Positions 18,174-28,700 of a stretch of DNA of 64,000 nucleotides are shown piece after piece. The notes under the pieces were generated by a model. It was not told the DNA's origin. It saw nothing but the letters and a program-made list of their open reading frames with translations, and ran no database searches. Both the position numbers and the translations under genes were made by a program. Position 1 is the stretch's first letter. Each line of letters begins with the position of its first letter. Source of the stretch: JANWHF01 sp036276235 (GTDB taxonomy: Bacteria; Planctomycetota; Phycisphaerae; Tepidisphaerales; Tepidisphaeraceae); contig DATBDZ010000351.1 of the NCBI GenBank assembly GCA_036276235.1, positions 3,604 to 67,603 on the forward strand. Direction: 5' to 3'.

Positions 18174-20651
18174 ATGAGACCAAGTGCATTCCTATCAATC
18201 GCGCTGATTCAATTTATTTGCTTCGCCCACACCAAAGCAGAGCTTACCGAGATACACGTAGACCTTCGGCAACCCGGCCACGCGGTCAGCCGCTGTCTGA
18301 CCGGTTCATGCATCGAAGACGTCAACCACGAAATCTACGGCGGCATCTACAGCCAGATGATCTTCGGCGAAAGCTTTCAGGAGCCGCCGATGTCGCAGCC
18401 GGTGAAGGGAATGATCGCTTACGACGGCTCATGGAAAGTAATCTCCGACGGCGTCGTCGACGGCGGCGGCGGGCCGGGGCCCAAGTTGTTGAGCGATACG
18501 ATTCCAATCACAGCCGGCGAGGTCGGCATCGAACTCTTTCTGCCGGGTAATGCCGCTGGAAATGCGGGGGTTATCGTCAGGGCCAGCGGCGCGGCCGCAG
18601 GCGCGGACAACTTCGACGGCTACGAAATCTCCGTCGATGTTGCCCGAAAAATGCTTCGGCTCGGCCGCCATCATCATGACTTCAAGCTTCTCAAGGAAGT
18701 GCCGTGCGATGTCAGCCCGGATCGCTGGATCACCCTCAACGCGAAAATGACGGAGCGAACCATCGAGATATCCGTGGACGGCAAGCGCGTGCTGGAAGCC
18801 GAAGACCCGCGGCCGCTCGGCGCTGGCACCGTCGGCCTGCGGCAATGGCAGCGCCCGGCGCGCTATCGAAACCTATGGATGGCAAGCGCTGACGTGCACA
18901 CGGTTATTCCATTCGAGCCGTCGCCGCCCTCGCCCATCGCCGTCAGCGGGATGTGGCGGCCGGTGCAAACCGGAACCGCGAATCTGGCCGCACTCATCGA
19001 AGCCGCACAACCCTTCATCGGCACCCAAAGCCAGCGCATCACCTTCATTCATGGAACTGGCGACGCTGGTATTGAAAACCGCGGGCTCAATCGCCAGGGG
19101 ATGAACTTTGTCAAAGGCCAGCCTTACGAGGGCTACATCTGGGTACGCGCCCAGCAAGCGACGAAATTTTTCGTTGGCCTGGAAAGTACCTACGGATCGA
19201 GACGCTACGCTCAGGCGTCGCTCTCTGCCCAAGGCGGCGACACATGGCGGCGATATGATTTTTCCCTGACCCCTGACACCGCCGACACGTCCGGGAGATT
19301 TGTGATCTCGCTAGCCTCGCCCGGTTCGATCGTTGTGGGCCACGCCTTTTTGCAGCCGGGACTGTGGGGCCGCTACAAGGCATTGCCGCTTCGGCGGGAT
19401 GTCGTCGAAGGCTTGATCGCCCAAGGCGTCACCGTCATGCGATACGGCGGCTCCATGGTCAACGCGCCGGAGTATCGCTGGAAAAAGATGATCGGCCCGC
19501 GCGATCGCCGACCTCCTTACAAGGGCACGTGGTATCCCTACTCCAGCAACGGCTGGGGCATCGTCGATTTTCTGGATCTGTGCGAAGCTGCCGGATTTGT
19601 CGGGATTCCTGATCTCAACGTCAATGAATCTCCGCAGGATTTGGCCGACTTCATCGAGTACGCAAACGGCCCGCCAAGCAGCACATGGGGCCAGCGCCGC
19701 GCCGCCGACGGCCATCCCGAATCCTACAAGCTGCGCTACATCGAACTCGGCAACGAGGAACGCGTGGATGATGCCTACTACCAAAAATTCGCGGCGATCG
19801 CGCAAGCCATCTGGGCCAAAGACCCGGACATAACGCTGGTCGTCGGCGATTTCGCCTATGACCGCCCCATTACCGACCCAATGCGGTTCTCCGGCGCAGC
19901 CTCCAGAATCACAACCCTTTCCGCCCATCGCAAGATTCTGGAACTGGCGGCTCAGCACAATCGTGAGGTTTGGTTTGACGTGCATCTGTGGACCGAAGGC
20001 CCCGCAATTTCACCATCGGTTGAAGCGCTCCCCACCTACATCGACGCTCTGGACACGCTGGCTGCCGGCGCGCGGCACCGGGTTGTCGTCTTTGAGCTCA
20101 ACGCCAATAACCATTCGCAGAAGCGCGCGCTGGCCAACGCCGCCGCCATCGGCAGAGCCCAGCGCGACGGCCGCCTTCCGATCATCACTTCCGCCAACGC
20201 CCTGCAAGTGGACCACCAAAACGACAACGGCTGGGATCAGGGCCTGCTTTTCCTGAATAACGCCGCGACATGGTCTCAGCCGCCCGGCGATTTAATGCGG
20301 ATGATCTCAAACTCGTATCAGCCAACGATCCTTGACGTGCAGCTTTCAAACCCAGACCCGCAGTTAGACGTCACCGCTGTGGTTAGCGAAGACCGCCGTA
20401 TCGTTATTCTGCGCGTAGTGAACTTGAGCACCTCGCCCCACCCCTGCCAAATCCAACTCGAAGGCTTCACCCCGATCAACCCCGACGCGCAGGCGACGGA
20501 ATTGGCCGCCGGCCTTGACGCGACGAATACTGTGGACATGCCCGACCAAGTAAAGCCGCGCGTTTTTCAGTGGAAGCACGAACTGAACGGAACCGCCGCT
20601 GCCCGATACACATTTCCGCCGACGTCATTCACCGTGCTGCGGATAGAATGA
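18174..20651 (+). CDS. Secreted alpha-L-arabinofuranosidase-like glycoside hydrolase (GH51-like)
   Basis: An 825-residue exported enzyme. The ATG at 18174 has AGGA six bases upstream and gives a clean signal peptide ending HTKA. Residues ~75-240 form a beta-sandwich insert of LamG/DUF1080 type (repeated IEISVDGKRVLEAEDPRPLG-like strands). A carbohydrate-binding-like module follows, then a TIM barrel with the clan GH-A acid/base in YIELGNEE (about E528). The likely nucleophile is in VVVFELNANNHS (about E641). The C-terminal beta domain ends in SFTVLRIE. Arabinoxylan or arabinan debranching is the family activity; substrate here is unproven. Confidence 0.87.
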   Translation: MRPSAFLSIALIQFICFAHTKAELTEIHVDLRQPGHAVSRCLTGSCIEDVNHEIYGGIYSQMIFGESFQEPPMSQPVKGMIAYDGSWKVISDGVVDGGGGPGPKLLSDTIPITAGEVGIELFLPGNAAGNAGVIVRASGAAAGADNFDGYEISVDVARKMLRLGRHHHDFKLLKEVPCDVSPDRWITLNAKMTERTIEISVDGKRVLEAEDPRPLGAGTVGLRQWQRPARYRNLWMASADVHTVIPFEPSPPSPIAVSGMWRPVQTGTANLAALIEAAQPFIGTQSQRITFIHGTGDAGIENRGLNRQGMNFVKGQPYEGYIWVRAQQATKFFVGLESTYGSRRYAQASLSAQGGDTWRRYDFSLTPDTADTSGRFVISLASPGSIVVGHAFLQPGLWGRYKALPLRRDVVEGLIAQGVTVMRYGGSMVNAPEYRWKKMIGPRDRRPPYKGTWYPYSSNGWGIVDFLDLCEAAGFVGIPDLNVNESPQDLADFIEYANGPPSSTWGQRRAADGHPESYKLRYIELGNEERVDDAYYQKFAAIAQAIWAKDPDITLVVGDFAYDRPITDPMRFSGAASRITTLSAHRKILELAAQHNREVWFDVHLWTEGPAISPSVEALPTYIDALDTLAAGARHRVVVFELNANNHSQKRALANAAAIGRAQRDGRLPIITSANALQVDHQNDNGWDQGLLFLNNAATWSQPPGDLMRMISNSYQPTILDVQLSNPDPQLDVTAVVSEDRRIVILRVVNLSTSPHPCQIQLEGFTPINPDAQATELAAGLDATNTVDMPDQVKPRVFQWKHELNGTAAARYTFPPTSFTVLRIE

Positions 20652-20716
20652 GCGCGAACTCAATACGCGATTATCGCGCGGAAGATTGTGGCGGATACCG
20701 GCCCGCAATCCTCTCG

Positions 20717-20914
20717 GTGGAGCAGACATTCTTATCTGTCATCGAATCCGTGAGTGGAGGACATTCTTGTCCCTCCCGAACGGATTCGAGTCTGCTCGGA
20801 TGGCAAGAATGCCACCACTCCCAGACTCGATGGCAGACAAGAATGTCTGCCCCACCAGATTAAGTATGCCACCACTCTCAGACTCGATGGCAGACAGGAA
20901 TGTCTGCCCCACCA
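20717..20914. repeat. Intergenic repeat cluster (AGACA-GAATGTCTGCCCC family)
   Basis: Two 47-base direct copies (20811-20857 and 20868-20914) differ at only a few positions, and a third copy lies in the opposite orientation at about 20717-20758. Each contains the palindromic core AGACAnGAATGTCT. The block fills the gap between the arabinofuranosidase and hslU; nothing else is seen in 20652-20974. The ends GTGGxGCAGACATTC and GCCCCACC give protein-like open frames on both strands that are not genes. Confidence 0.85.
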
Positions 20915-20974
20915 AAACCCGGAGTTAGCCTGCCTGTTGACTTTCTCCTGCTTCCCGCCGACCAATAATGGGTA

Positions 20975-22309
20975 ATGCGTAATCTCACTCCCAAACAGAT
21001 CGTCGAGGAACTGGATCGGTACATCATTGGGCAAAACGACGCCAAGCGGGCGGTGGCCGTGGCGGTGCGGAATCGCTGGCGGCGGCAGCAGCTTGCCGAG
21101 AACCTGCGCCAGGATGTCGCGCCCAAAAATATCCTCATGATCGGGCCGACCGGCGTCGGGAAAACTGAGATCGCGCGGCGGCTGGCCAATCTCACCGGCG
21201 CGCCTTTCATCAAAGTCGAAGCCACCAAGTACACCGAAGTCGGCTATCACGGGCGCGATGTCGAATCGATGATCCGCGATCTGCTCGACACGGCCATTAC
21301 CATGGTGCGCGACGAGATGACCGAAGCAGTAAAAACCCCCGCCGAGCAGAATGTCGAAGAGCGGCTGCTGGAGCTTCTGCTCCCCGAGCCCGAAGGAGCG
21401 ACCAACTGGGACGATGAGGAATCACAGGCCCGCCGCAAGCGCACCACCGACAAGCTGCGCGAGCAACTGCGCGCCGGCGATCTGGAAGACCGGCAGATCG
21501 AGCTGAACATCGAAGAGCGATCAACAGTTGTCGGCGTTCTGGGCGCGCCGGGGATGGGCATCGACATCGACATGCAGAACATGCTGGAGAAGATGCTCCC
21601 CAGCCGCCGCGAGACGCGCAAGCTTTCGATACGCGACGCCCGCAAGGTGATCTTCAGCCAGGAGGCTGACAAACTTCTTGATCGCGACAAGGTCAATCGG
21701 ACGGCCATCGAGCGCGTCGAGCAATCGGGGATCGTCTTCATCGACGAGTTGGACAAGGTCGCCGGCACCGAGAACAAACATGGCCCCGATGTGAGCCGCC
21801 AGGGCGTGCAGCGCGATCTGCTGCCGATCGTCGAGGGGAGCACGGTGATCAGCAAATACGGGCCGGTGCGGACGGATCACATTTTGTTCATCGCCGCCGG
21901 CGCATTTCACGTCAGCAAGCCCAGCGATCTGATGCCGGAATTGCAGGGGCGATTCCCGATTCGCGTCGAGCTGAAGGATCTGACCAAGGACGATTTCGTG
22001 CGGATTTTGCAGGAGCCGCGCAATTCGCTGACGCAGCAGCAGATTGCATTGCTGGGCACCGAAGGACTGGAGATCAAGTTCATGGCAGATGCGATTGATC
22101 TGATGGCGCAGATGGCGTTTGACGTCAATCGCCGCAGCCAAAACATCGGCGCGCGAAGGCTTTATACGATCGTCGAGCGCGTCTTCGAGCAGATCAACTT
22201 CGACGCACCGGATATGACCAAAAAGAAGGTGAAGATCACCGCCGACTTCGTCCGCGAGCGCTTGGCGGATATCGTGAAGGATGAGGATTTGAGCAAGTTT
22301 ATTCTGTAG
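20975..22309 (+). CDS. hslU: HslU/ClpY AAA+ ATPase of the HslUV protease
   Basis: Unfoldase ring of the HslUV (ClpYQ) protease, 444 residues, normal length. The N-terminal signature LTPKQIVEELDRYIIGQNDA is followed by the pore motif GYHGRDVE. The Walker A is GPTGVGKT (residues 57-64), the Walker B is VFIDELDKVA, and the intermediate I-domain covers about 110-240. The C-terminus ends in DLSKFIL, as in the family, where the last residues dock into HslV. No hslV gene is adjacent, which is unusual because most bacteria have hslVU as an operon. The gene converges on the OmpH-like gene with 3 bases between stops. Confidence 0.97.
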   Translation: MRNLTPKQIVEELDRYIIGQNDAKRAVAVAVRNRWRRQQLAENLRQDVAPKNILMIGPTGVGKTEIARRLANLTGAPFIKVEATKYTEVGYHGRDVESMIRDLLDTAITMVRDEMTEAVKTPAEQNVEERLLELLLPEPEGATNWDDEESQARRKRTTDKLREQLRAGDLEDRQIELNIEERSTVVGVLGAPGMGIDIDMQNMLEKMLPSRRETRKLSIRDARKVIFSQEADKLLDRDKVNRTAIERVEQSGIVFIDELDKVAGTENKHGPDVSRQGVQRDLLPIVEGSTVISKYGPVRTDHILFIAAGAFHVSKPSDLMPELQGRFPIRVELKDLTKDDFVRILQEPRNSLTQQQIALLGTEGLEIKFMADAIDLMAQMAFDVNRRSQNIGARRLYTIVERVFEQINFDAPDMTKKKVKITADFVRERLADIVKDEDLSKFIL

Positions 22310-22312
22310 CGA

Positions 22313-23053
22313 TCAATGCGGCAGCGTCGCCGGCCCGAGGGCGGGCTCGGTCGTCGGCATCGTTGAAGGCCCGGTCGTTGGCTGCGTCGCCGATCCAAAT
22401 CTGATCGTCTGAATTTCCGGAAGATTGATCTTCAATGAAGGCTTCTTCTGAAGATCGCTAATGACGGCGTCAGTGATATCCGTGGAGGAATCGAGATAGA
22501 CCGCCTGCTGCAGCGTGAAGACCGCCACGCGTCCCTTGTCGCGCGCGACCTCGCGGATGGCGGGAAAGATCACCTCGCGATAGGCATTTTGAAGCTGGGC
22601 CTGATGATTGGTCATCGCGCGCTGGAAGCCGTCCCGTGCCGCGACGATATCATTTTGCCATGCGTTGGCGGCCTGGAAGAGTTCATCGGCCTGGCTCGGC
22701 GAAAGACCCAGCTTCTCAAAATCGGCGCGCGTCATCGATCGCGCCGATGCGTCCGCGATCTGCTCCTTGGTGAGCTTGGCGGCGGCGAAGATGTCAGCCT
22801 TCTTCTTGTCCAGCGCCGCGCGCGCTGGCGCTATATGAGCATCCGCCTGCTTTTTGTACTCTTCGGTAGCCGCTTGCAGATTCTTCTGCATATCGGCGGT
22901 CCATCCCATTCCCGCCGCGACGCGGTCGGGATCGACCAGCGCGATGCCGTTGCCGGAACTGGAGCCTGTCGATGAGCTGTCCTTATTGCAGCCGAGCGGA
23001 GTGAGTCCGAGCATCGCCAGAAGGATAAGTGCGGTCAGCTTATTCAAGGTCAT
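22313..23053 (-). CDS. OmpH/Skp-family periplasmic chaperone-like lipoprotein
   Basis: A 246-residue exported protein. The lipoprotein signal peptide has lipobox LTPLGC, followed by a Ser/Gly linker. The OmpH core begins with a strand (GIALVDPDRVAAGMGW), then a long Ala/Lys-rich coiled coil (residues 58-155), and closes with VFTLQQAVYLDSSTDITDAV. That last segment is the usual C-terminal strand of Skp, where it reads VDVT or DIT. The tail is Pro/Thr-rich. Skp holds unfolded outer-membrane proteins; the lipid anchor is unusual for Skp and makes a chaperone role likely but unproven. Confidence 0.82.
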   Translation of the reverse strand: MTLNKLTALILLAMLGLTPLGCNKDSSSTGSSSGNGIALVDPDRVAAGMGWTADMQKNLQAATEEYKKQADAHIAPARAALDKKKADIFAAAKLTKEQIADASARSMTRADFEKLGLSPSQADELFQAANAWQNDIVAARDGFQRAMTNHQAQLQNAYREVIFPAIREVARDKGRVAVFTLQQAVYLDSSTDITDAVISDLQKKPSLKINLPEIQTIRFGSATQPTTGPSTMPTTEPALGPATLPH

Positions 23054-23202
23054 TCTCCTGCAAGCTCACGGCCGGCATTTGGGCGCATTGTCGCGCCGGC
23101 CCTGATCAGCGATTTGGTGTACCCGAAGGGGCCGGGCGTTTCAATTGGGGAGTGATCCGCCGGGCGGCAGAGGATGCGTGACACAGAGGGCGGCCGCATT
23201 TC

Positions 23203-23310
23203 TCCCTCCTCCGGTACTCCGGGGGAGGGCTGGGGTGGGGGTTGTGTAGAACTATCGCTGCTCGCAAGAAGCCCCCACCCTAACCCTCCCCCGGAGTACC
23301 GGAGGAGGGA
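23203..23310. repeat. Palindromic repeat, family A (CTCCGGTACTCCGGGGGAGG)
   Basis: A 108-base inverted repeat with arms of about 40 bases: CTCCTCCGGTACTCCGGGGG at the left and its complement ending CCGGAGTACCGGAGGAGGGA at the right. The central spacer of about 25 bases is not conserved between copies. Other copies are at 48021-48115 and 50443-50552. It lies downstream of the HDOD gene and upstream of the OmpH-like gene. The surrounding 23054-23332 shows no gene. Confidence 0.9.
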
Positions 23311-23332
23311 ACAAGACTCATCGCCGAAAATG

Positions 23333-24481
23333 TCATGTTCCCGGCAGCACATCGATTAACTCGGCCCCGATCTCAAAACGGCCGGATCGCTCGATGCAAC
23401 GCGCCACGCGATAGAGCAGCAATCGATCCTGCTCGAGTGCGAGCGGGAAGCGCACAAGGAACTGCGCGCCCGGTGGCATCCGCTGCTCGGAAATGAACCC
23501 CATCCCGCAGCTCGACAAATCGCGCAGGCGGATCGCGATACGCGGGCCGGGCTGGCCTGCCTCGTTCAGCAGCGCGATGAACACCAGCCCGGCACGGCGC
23601 ATGCGCGCCGCCTGGCGGCGATTTTCCGGAACGCCGAAGTCAGCGGTCGTGCCCAGCTCGATCTGCAGCAGATCGCCGGCGGCGCGATCGAGCAGCAACT
23701 CATACGAAACGGTATCGATCGCGACGCCGAAGAGCTGCGCCAACTGCGCGGCCTTGTCGCCAATCTCGGCAAGCAATCCGTCGGCGTTGTGTGAGGCGAA
23801 TTGATAGCGCCGGCGAAGAATCGCGCGGGCCTGCGCGATTGCCTCGGCGGGGCGCTCGCTGACAAATACCTGGGCACAAAGCCGTGCGGCGGCGAGAATC
23901 GGAGCGATAGTTTCCGGTTCGCGGCCGTTCAAAAGCGGGGGAAGCGGCACATTGCGCTTGCCGGCTGTGTGGATCGCCTGCCTGCTGGTGTCTTCTACGA
24001 CGCGATCCAGCACCAGCGTCCCCAGATCCAGGAGCAGGACTGCCGCGAAGCAATCTTCCGCATACGCCGGCATAATGCGCGCACATAGTGTTCGCGCTGC
24101 CGCCGCGCAATAGATACATCGCCGCCAGTAGGTCAGATGATTGAAGCCGTGCGCGCGGCGTTCTTTGACGATCTTCACCAATGAAAAGCCGAGCGCCAGC
24201 GCTTTGATCGAGTTGGAACCGACGGCGTCAACCGCTTCGCCGATATCAGTCACCGCGTTTGCTCGAGCAAAGAAAGGGGAATTGACGGCAAGCAGAATGC
24301 TCCGCGCCAATTCCACATCCGCGGAGATCGAAGCATCGAGGGCATCCGCGCTCACCTCCTGCTGCTGCAGGAGATCGAGAATACGCCGCGCCGCCGGCGG
24401 CATTTCATGCAATCCTTCCCAAAGCGGCACGTCTTGCCCGGTTTTGCCATCCATGCCAATCACGCTTTTACAGGCCTCCAA
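23333..24481 (-). CDS. HDOD-domain protein with C-terminal PilZ domain
   Basis: A 382-residue signalling protein. Residues ~20-225 form an HDOD domain (helical HD-like fold without metal ligands), seen in LPxAARRILDLLQ-like and SADVELARSILLAVNSPFF segments. Residues ~280-375 form a PilZ domain with RLRDLSSCGMGFIS, matching the D/NxSxxG half of the c-di-GMP-binding motif. An Arg-rich patch (ENRRQAARMRRAGL) before it matches the RxxxR half. The combination suggests cyclic di-GMP input to an HDOD output. No partner gene is adjacent; the HD-GYP regulator is 8 kb away. Confidence 0.82.
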   Translation of the reverse strand: MEACKSVIGMDGKTGQDVPLWEGLHEMPPAARRILDLLQQQEVSADALDASISADVELARSILLAVNSPFFARANAVTDIGEAVDAVGSNSIKALALGFSLVKIVKERRAHGFNHLTYWRRCIYCAAAARTLCARIMPAYAEDCFAAVLLLDLGTLVLDRVVEDTSRQAIHTAGKRNVPLPPLLNGREPETIAPILAAARLCAQVFVSERPAEAIAQARAILRRRYQFASHNADGLLAEIGDKAAQLAQLFGVAIDTVSYELLLDRAAGDLLQIELGTTADFGVPENRRQAARMRRAGLVFIALLNEAGQPGPRIAIRLRDLSSCGMGFISEQRMPPGAQFLVRFPLALEQDRLLLYRVARCIERSGRFEIGAELIDVLPGT

Positions 24482-24634
24482 TAGGCGTTTCCTATCGATT
24501 GGATCGGACCTTACGGCGCTCTGCGTTAGGCGGCTGGAAACTATCGGACCAGCGCGACCGCGAAATGTCGGCGACGATTAATTTCAGGGGCGATTCGTTT
24601 CGATATCTATAGTAGCCAGATGGAGAAATTGAAT

Positions 24635-25138
24635 ATGTTCCGCAATTCGTTTCAGCGTTTAAATCGTTCCCGTGCTTTCAGCCTGATCGAGCTGGTGGTC
24701 GTCGTCGTGATCATCGGGATCATCGCGGCGATCGCGATTCCCAAGATGAGCAAAGGCGCTCAAGGCGCCGCCGACGGCGCGCTCACCGGCGATCTCACGC
24801 TGCTCCGCCAGGCGATCGACATGTACGCCAACGAGCACGGCGGCGCGCTGCCCGATCCCGGGAACATCACCACGCAGCTCACGCAATTTACCAACTCCGA
24901 CGGCACCAAGACCAGCGCCACCAAGGACACCGGCCCAAACCAGTGCCTATTTGGCCCCTACATCCGCGCGATCCCGCCGGTCCCGGTTGGCGGCGCGGGT
25001 CTCAAGAATTCCACAACGATCGGCCTGAGCACCGCCACCCCGACCCCCGGCTGGTTCTATGACAACACCACCGGTGCCGTCAGCGTCAACCCGGCCGCCG
25101 GAAATGACTCGGGTGGGAATGCGTATTCGGGCTATTGA
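24635..25138 (+). CDS. Type II secretion/type IV pilin-like pseudopilin
   Basis: A 167-residue prepilin. The ATG at 24635 is preferred because GGAG (24622-24625) lies nine bases upstream; an in-frame ATG at 24620 adds five residues. The short basic leader ends at the cleavage site AFSLIELVVVVVIIGI, with Glu at the +5 position, and is followed by one hydrophobic helix. The rest is a GspG/GspH-like soluble domain with TGDLTLLRQAIDMYANEHGG. It stands alone without other secretion genes, as is typical for planctomycete pseudopilins. Export substrate or assembly partner is unknown. Confidence 0.92.
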   Translation: MFRNSFQRLNRSRAFSLIELVVVVVIIGIIAAIAIPKMSKGAQGAADGALTGDLTLLRQAIDMYANEHGGALPDPGNITTQLTQFTNSDGTKTSATKDTGPNQCLFGPYIRAIPPVPVGGAGLKNSTTIGLSTATPTPGWFYDNTTGAVSVNPAAGNDSGGNAYSGY

Positions 25139-25218
25139 GCGGATTGGCCTCGGCGATAACTCAGCGTCACGAGAAGAGTGCGATCACTCCAATCGCGCGA
25201 CGGATGTATTCGTGAACT

Positions 25219-25588
25219 GTCGTGCCGAGGTACTCCTAAGGATGACCACTGGCAAAGACGCCAGATGCTTCGGAATGCCGGCTCTGAAAACGTTGGCGGT
25301 TATCTGCGAACGCCACGGGCATGCTGTCGCAAGCCCATGCCACCCAATTCGATCGCGGGTGCCATGTCCCACGCTTGCGTGGGCATGTCTTCCTTCCGAT
25401 CGCTATTTCACTGGTCGGGCGTCCCCAAACACATGCTCACGCAAGCGTGAGACATGGCACCCATGGCCGCCGATGCCACCCAATTTAATGCTACTGCAAA
25501 ATCGGGTGGCATGGGCTCGCGACAGCGTGCCCGTGGCGTTTTCATGCTTCGCGGGTGTGCCGAAGGCACGTGACCACTCGGCATGACA
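25219..25588. repeat. Nested composite palindromic repeat (families D, M and C)
   Basis: A block of about 370 bases built from nested inverted repeats. The outer arms resemble family D, GAGGTACTCC near 25230 and CATGACAG near 25588. Next come 36-base arms at 25309-25344 and 25505-25540 with CCACGGGCATGCTGTCGC. The innermost element is family C at 25357-25462, whose ends are GGGTGCCATG and CATGGCACCC. No gene is supportable between 25139 and 25763. A similar composite occurs at 32607-32829. Confidence 0.8.
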
Positions 25589-25763
25589 GCTCCACGGTTT
25601 GCGAGAATTCCCACCGAACTAACGTTGTCTAACCCGCCCCCGCCGTCGTGCTCTTTTCCTCCATTCTCCTCCGGCGGCCTCTCCAGTAAGATAACCTCAT
25701 CTACGTTTTGTATTTGTGGTTCCCTTCTTTGGTTCTGGGCGGAATTGCGGATGGAGGCATCTC

Positions 25764-28700
25764 GTGCGCAAGCCACGTTCTGGCCGTTGCCGAAGGAAAT
25801 CCTCGTTTGAACTTCTGGAAATGCGGCGGCTGCTGAGCAGTATCACCGGCGTTTCCGATCCGTTTGGGGTGACCGACCAACTGGTGTTTACCGCGGCGCC
25901 GCCGCCGAATGTGAAAGTCGGCCAGCCGTTCTCCGCCAGGGTGGAAGCGCAGGACGGCAACGGAGTTCTCGACACTTCTTTTGAGGGGAAGGTCACGCTC
26001 TCCGATCACTATTCCGATTATTATTCCGGCTCCCTTGATGGAACGCTCACAGTGAATGCGATCGACGGCGTGGCCACGTTTACCGGCATATCACAGGAGA
26101 TGCCGACGTCGCAGACCGACTGGGCGGAAGGGGACAAGCTATTTGCCAATAGCGGGAAGTTGCCGCAGGGCGTATCCGCGCCTTTCAACCTCTATACCGA
26201 CAGACTGGCGTTCCTCACCCAGCCGCCGGCCCAGGTGACGGCGGGAGCCCCCATCAGCGTCGAGGTCGAGGCGCTGGACGGCGACGGGAACCTCGACACC
26301 GCTTTCGTGGGGAAGGTGACGATGTCGAACCGGTACTGGTTTGAGTCATCGGGCTTGCAGGGCGATCTCACGGTGAAAGCCGTCGGCGGCATCGCGACCT
26401 TCAGCGATATCACCGACACCGTCGCGACAACTCCGGACTTGGGGCAAGACAGCTTGTACGCCTACGGTTTCTGGGAGGGCATGCCCAACGCTTATTCAAA
26501 TCCGTTCACCGTGAATCCGGCCCAGGCTTCACAATTAGTCTTCACCAACGCGCCATCGGACGCCAATAGCGGTGACTTCATTCTGACAAACAAGGCGTTG
26601 AGCGTGGAAGTGACGGCGGAAGATCAATATGGCAACGTGGCCACCGGCTTTAATGGAGATATTTCGCTGGACTTGGGGCGAAATCGCGGCGGGGCCACGC
26701 TCGGCGGCACGACGACGCTGACCGCGCGCCACGGCATTGCGACCTTCGACGACATCACGATCAGCGCCGCCGGCCACGGTTATACGCTCGTCGCCTCCGG
26801 CGCGGGGACGGCCATGTCCGACCCGTTTGATGTCAGCGATCAACTCGTCTTCACCGCGCAGCCTCCCGGCCATGTCAACACCGGCGCGGCGTTTACCGTC
26901 GTCGTCGAGGCGGAGGACGGCGCGGGGAAACTTGACAGCTCGTTTCACGGCGCCGTCACGCTCTCCGACCTTTACGGCGACGACTACGATGCTCCGTTGG
27001 ATGGGCGCCTATCGGTCGATGCCGTCAATGGAGTGGCGACCTTCACCGACATCTCGCAGGCCTTTGCGACGCAGAAGACGGATGGCTCTTCGCCGGACCG
27101 GCTGCAGGCGGAGAGCGAGGGGATGATCTCGGCGTCTTCCAATTATTTTGCGGTGGTCGATCAAAACGCCGATGTGCTGGTCTTCGCGCCGCCGCCGCCG
27201 GCTTCGGTTGTGGTCAACTCGCCCTTCAGCGTCGTCGTGAATGTGGACAAGGCCGCGGGGCAGCTCGACACATCGTTCAATGGCATCATCACGCTGCACG
27301 ACCGCTACTATGACGACTTTGAGCCGGCCTATCTCATCGGAACGCTGAGCGTGAAGGCTGTGAACGGGGTGGCGAGCTTTAGCGGAATCTACGAGAACTT
27401 CAGCACGGCCGAAACCGACAACGGCGAGCTTGACGTTCTTTACGCGCGCTCGCCCGACGCCGCGCCCGCCACGTCCGGCGGCTTTTCCGTCAATGCCGCC
27501 AATCAATTTGTCTTCACCGCGCAGCCTCCTGAATCGGTTAACGCGGGCGAAAAATTTTCCGTGACGGTGACGGCGGAAGATGCATCGGGCAACGTCGATT
27601 CATCTTTCAACGGACCGATCACTCTTTCGGATCAATACTCCAGCGAATATGCCGGCGCACCGCTGGGCGGGACGCTGAGCGTCAACGCAGTCAACGGCGT
27701 GGCGAAGTTTTCCGATGTGTACCAGACCTATTCCAGCGCTTTCGCCTCCAACAATGACCAGGATTTGCTGTTTGCCAGCGGCGACGGTTTCGCCACCGGC
27801 GCGTCCGACACATTTAGGGTGCAAGGCTCGGCCAACAGCCAGCAGGTGGCTTTTATGGTGCAGCCGCCCGCCAGCATCGCCGCCGGCGCGACATTCAGCG
27901 TTTCGATTGCTGCCCATGATTCTGCCGGCAACCTGCTGAGCTCCTTCAACGGAAGCATCACCCTCAGTGCAAGCGACAACTCGAATCTCAAGGGCACGCT
28001 GACCGAGCAGGCGGCGGATGGCGTTGCCGTCTTCAACGATCTGTCCATAACTGATGCGAGCACCACGGACGGCGGCATCTATCTGATTGCCTCCACTAAT
28101 GACCAGGAGGGAGACTCCGATAATTTTGTCGTGACGCCCGGGGCAGTGACGCAACTGGACTTCAGCGCGATGCCAGTGGATGCCGGCGACAATTCGAACA
28201 ATGCATTGGTCAACAGCCCGCTTACTTTAACCGTGCAGGCCGAAGACCAGTACGGCAACGTCGTTAGCTCCTTTGACGGAAGCATTACACTGAAGATTGG
28301 CTCCGGCCCGGCAGGCGCGGTCTTTGGCGGCACCACAACACTGGCCGCGGCTGGCGGCATCGCGACTTTCAAAGACATCACCCTCGATACGCGCGGCGAT
28401 TACACGCTGGTTGCGTCCGGCCCCGCGACCACAACCTCAGACTCCTTCACGGTAAGTGACCAATTGGTCTTCCTTACTCAACCCCCGAAGCTGCTAAGAC
28501 CCGGCGAGCCGTTCACGGTGGTTGTAAAGGCTGAGGATGGGTTGGGCGTTGTCGATTCGAGGGTCTCGGGCGATGTGACGCTCGCCTACGCCTACGCGTA
28601 CGGCTCCTACGGGTCTTACGGCTACAACTCTGGAACTTACGGCTACGACTATCCTCTGGATGGAACGACAACGGTTAAAGCAGTCGGCGGTATTGCCACC

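Noticed and set aside
20811..20914. Two 47-base direct repeats that resemble a minimal CRISPR array
   Set aside because: Only two direct copies, 10-base spacing, palindromic core and an inverted third copy; no cas genes nearby.
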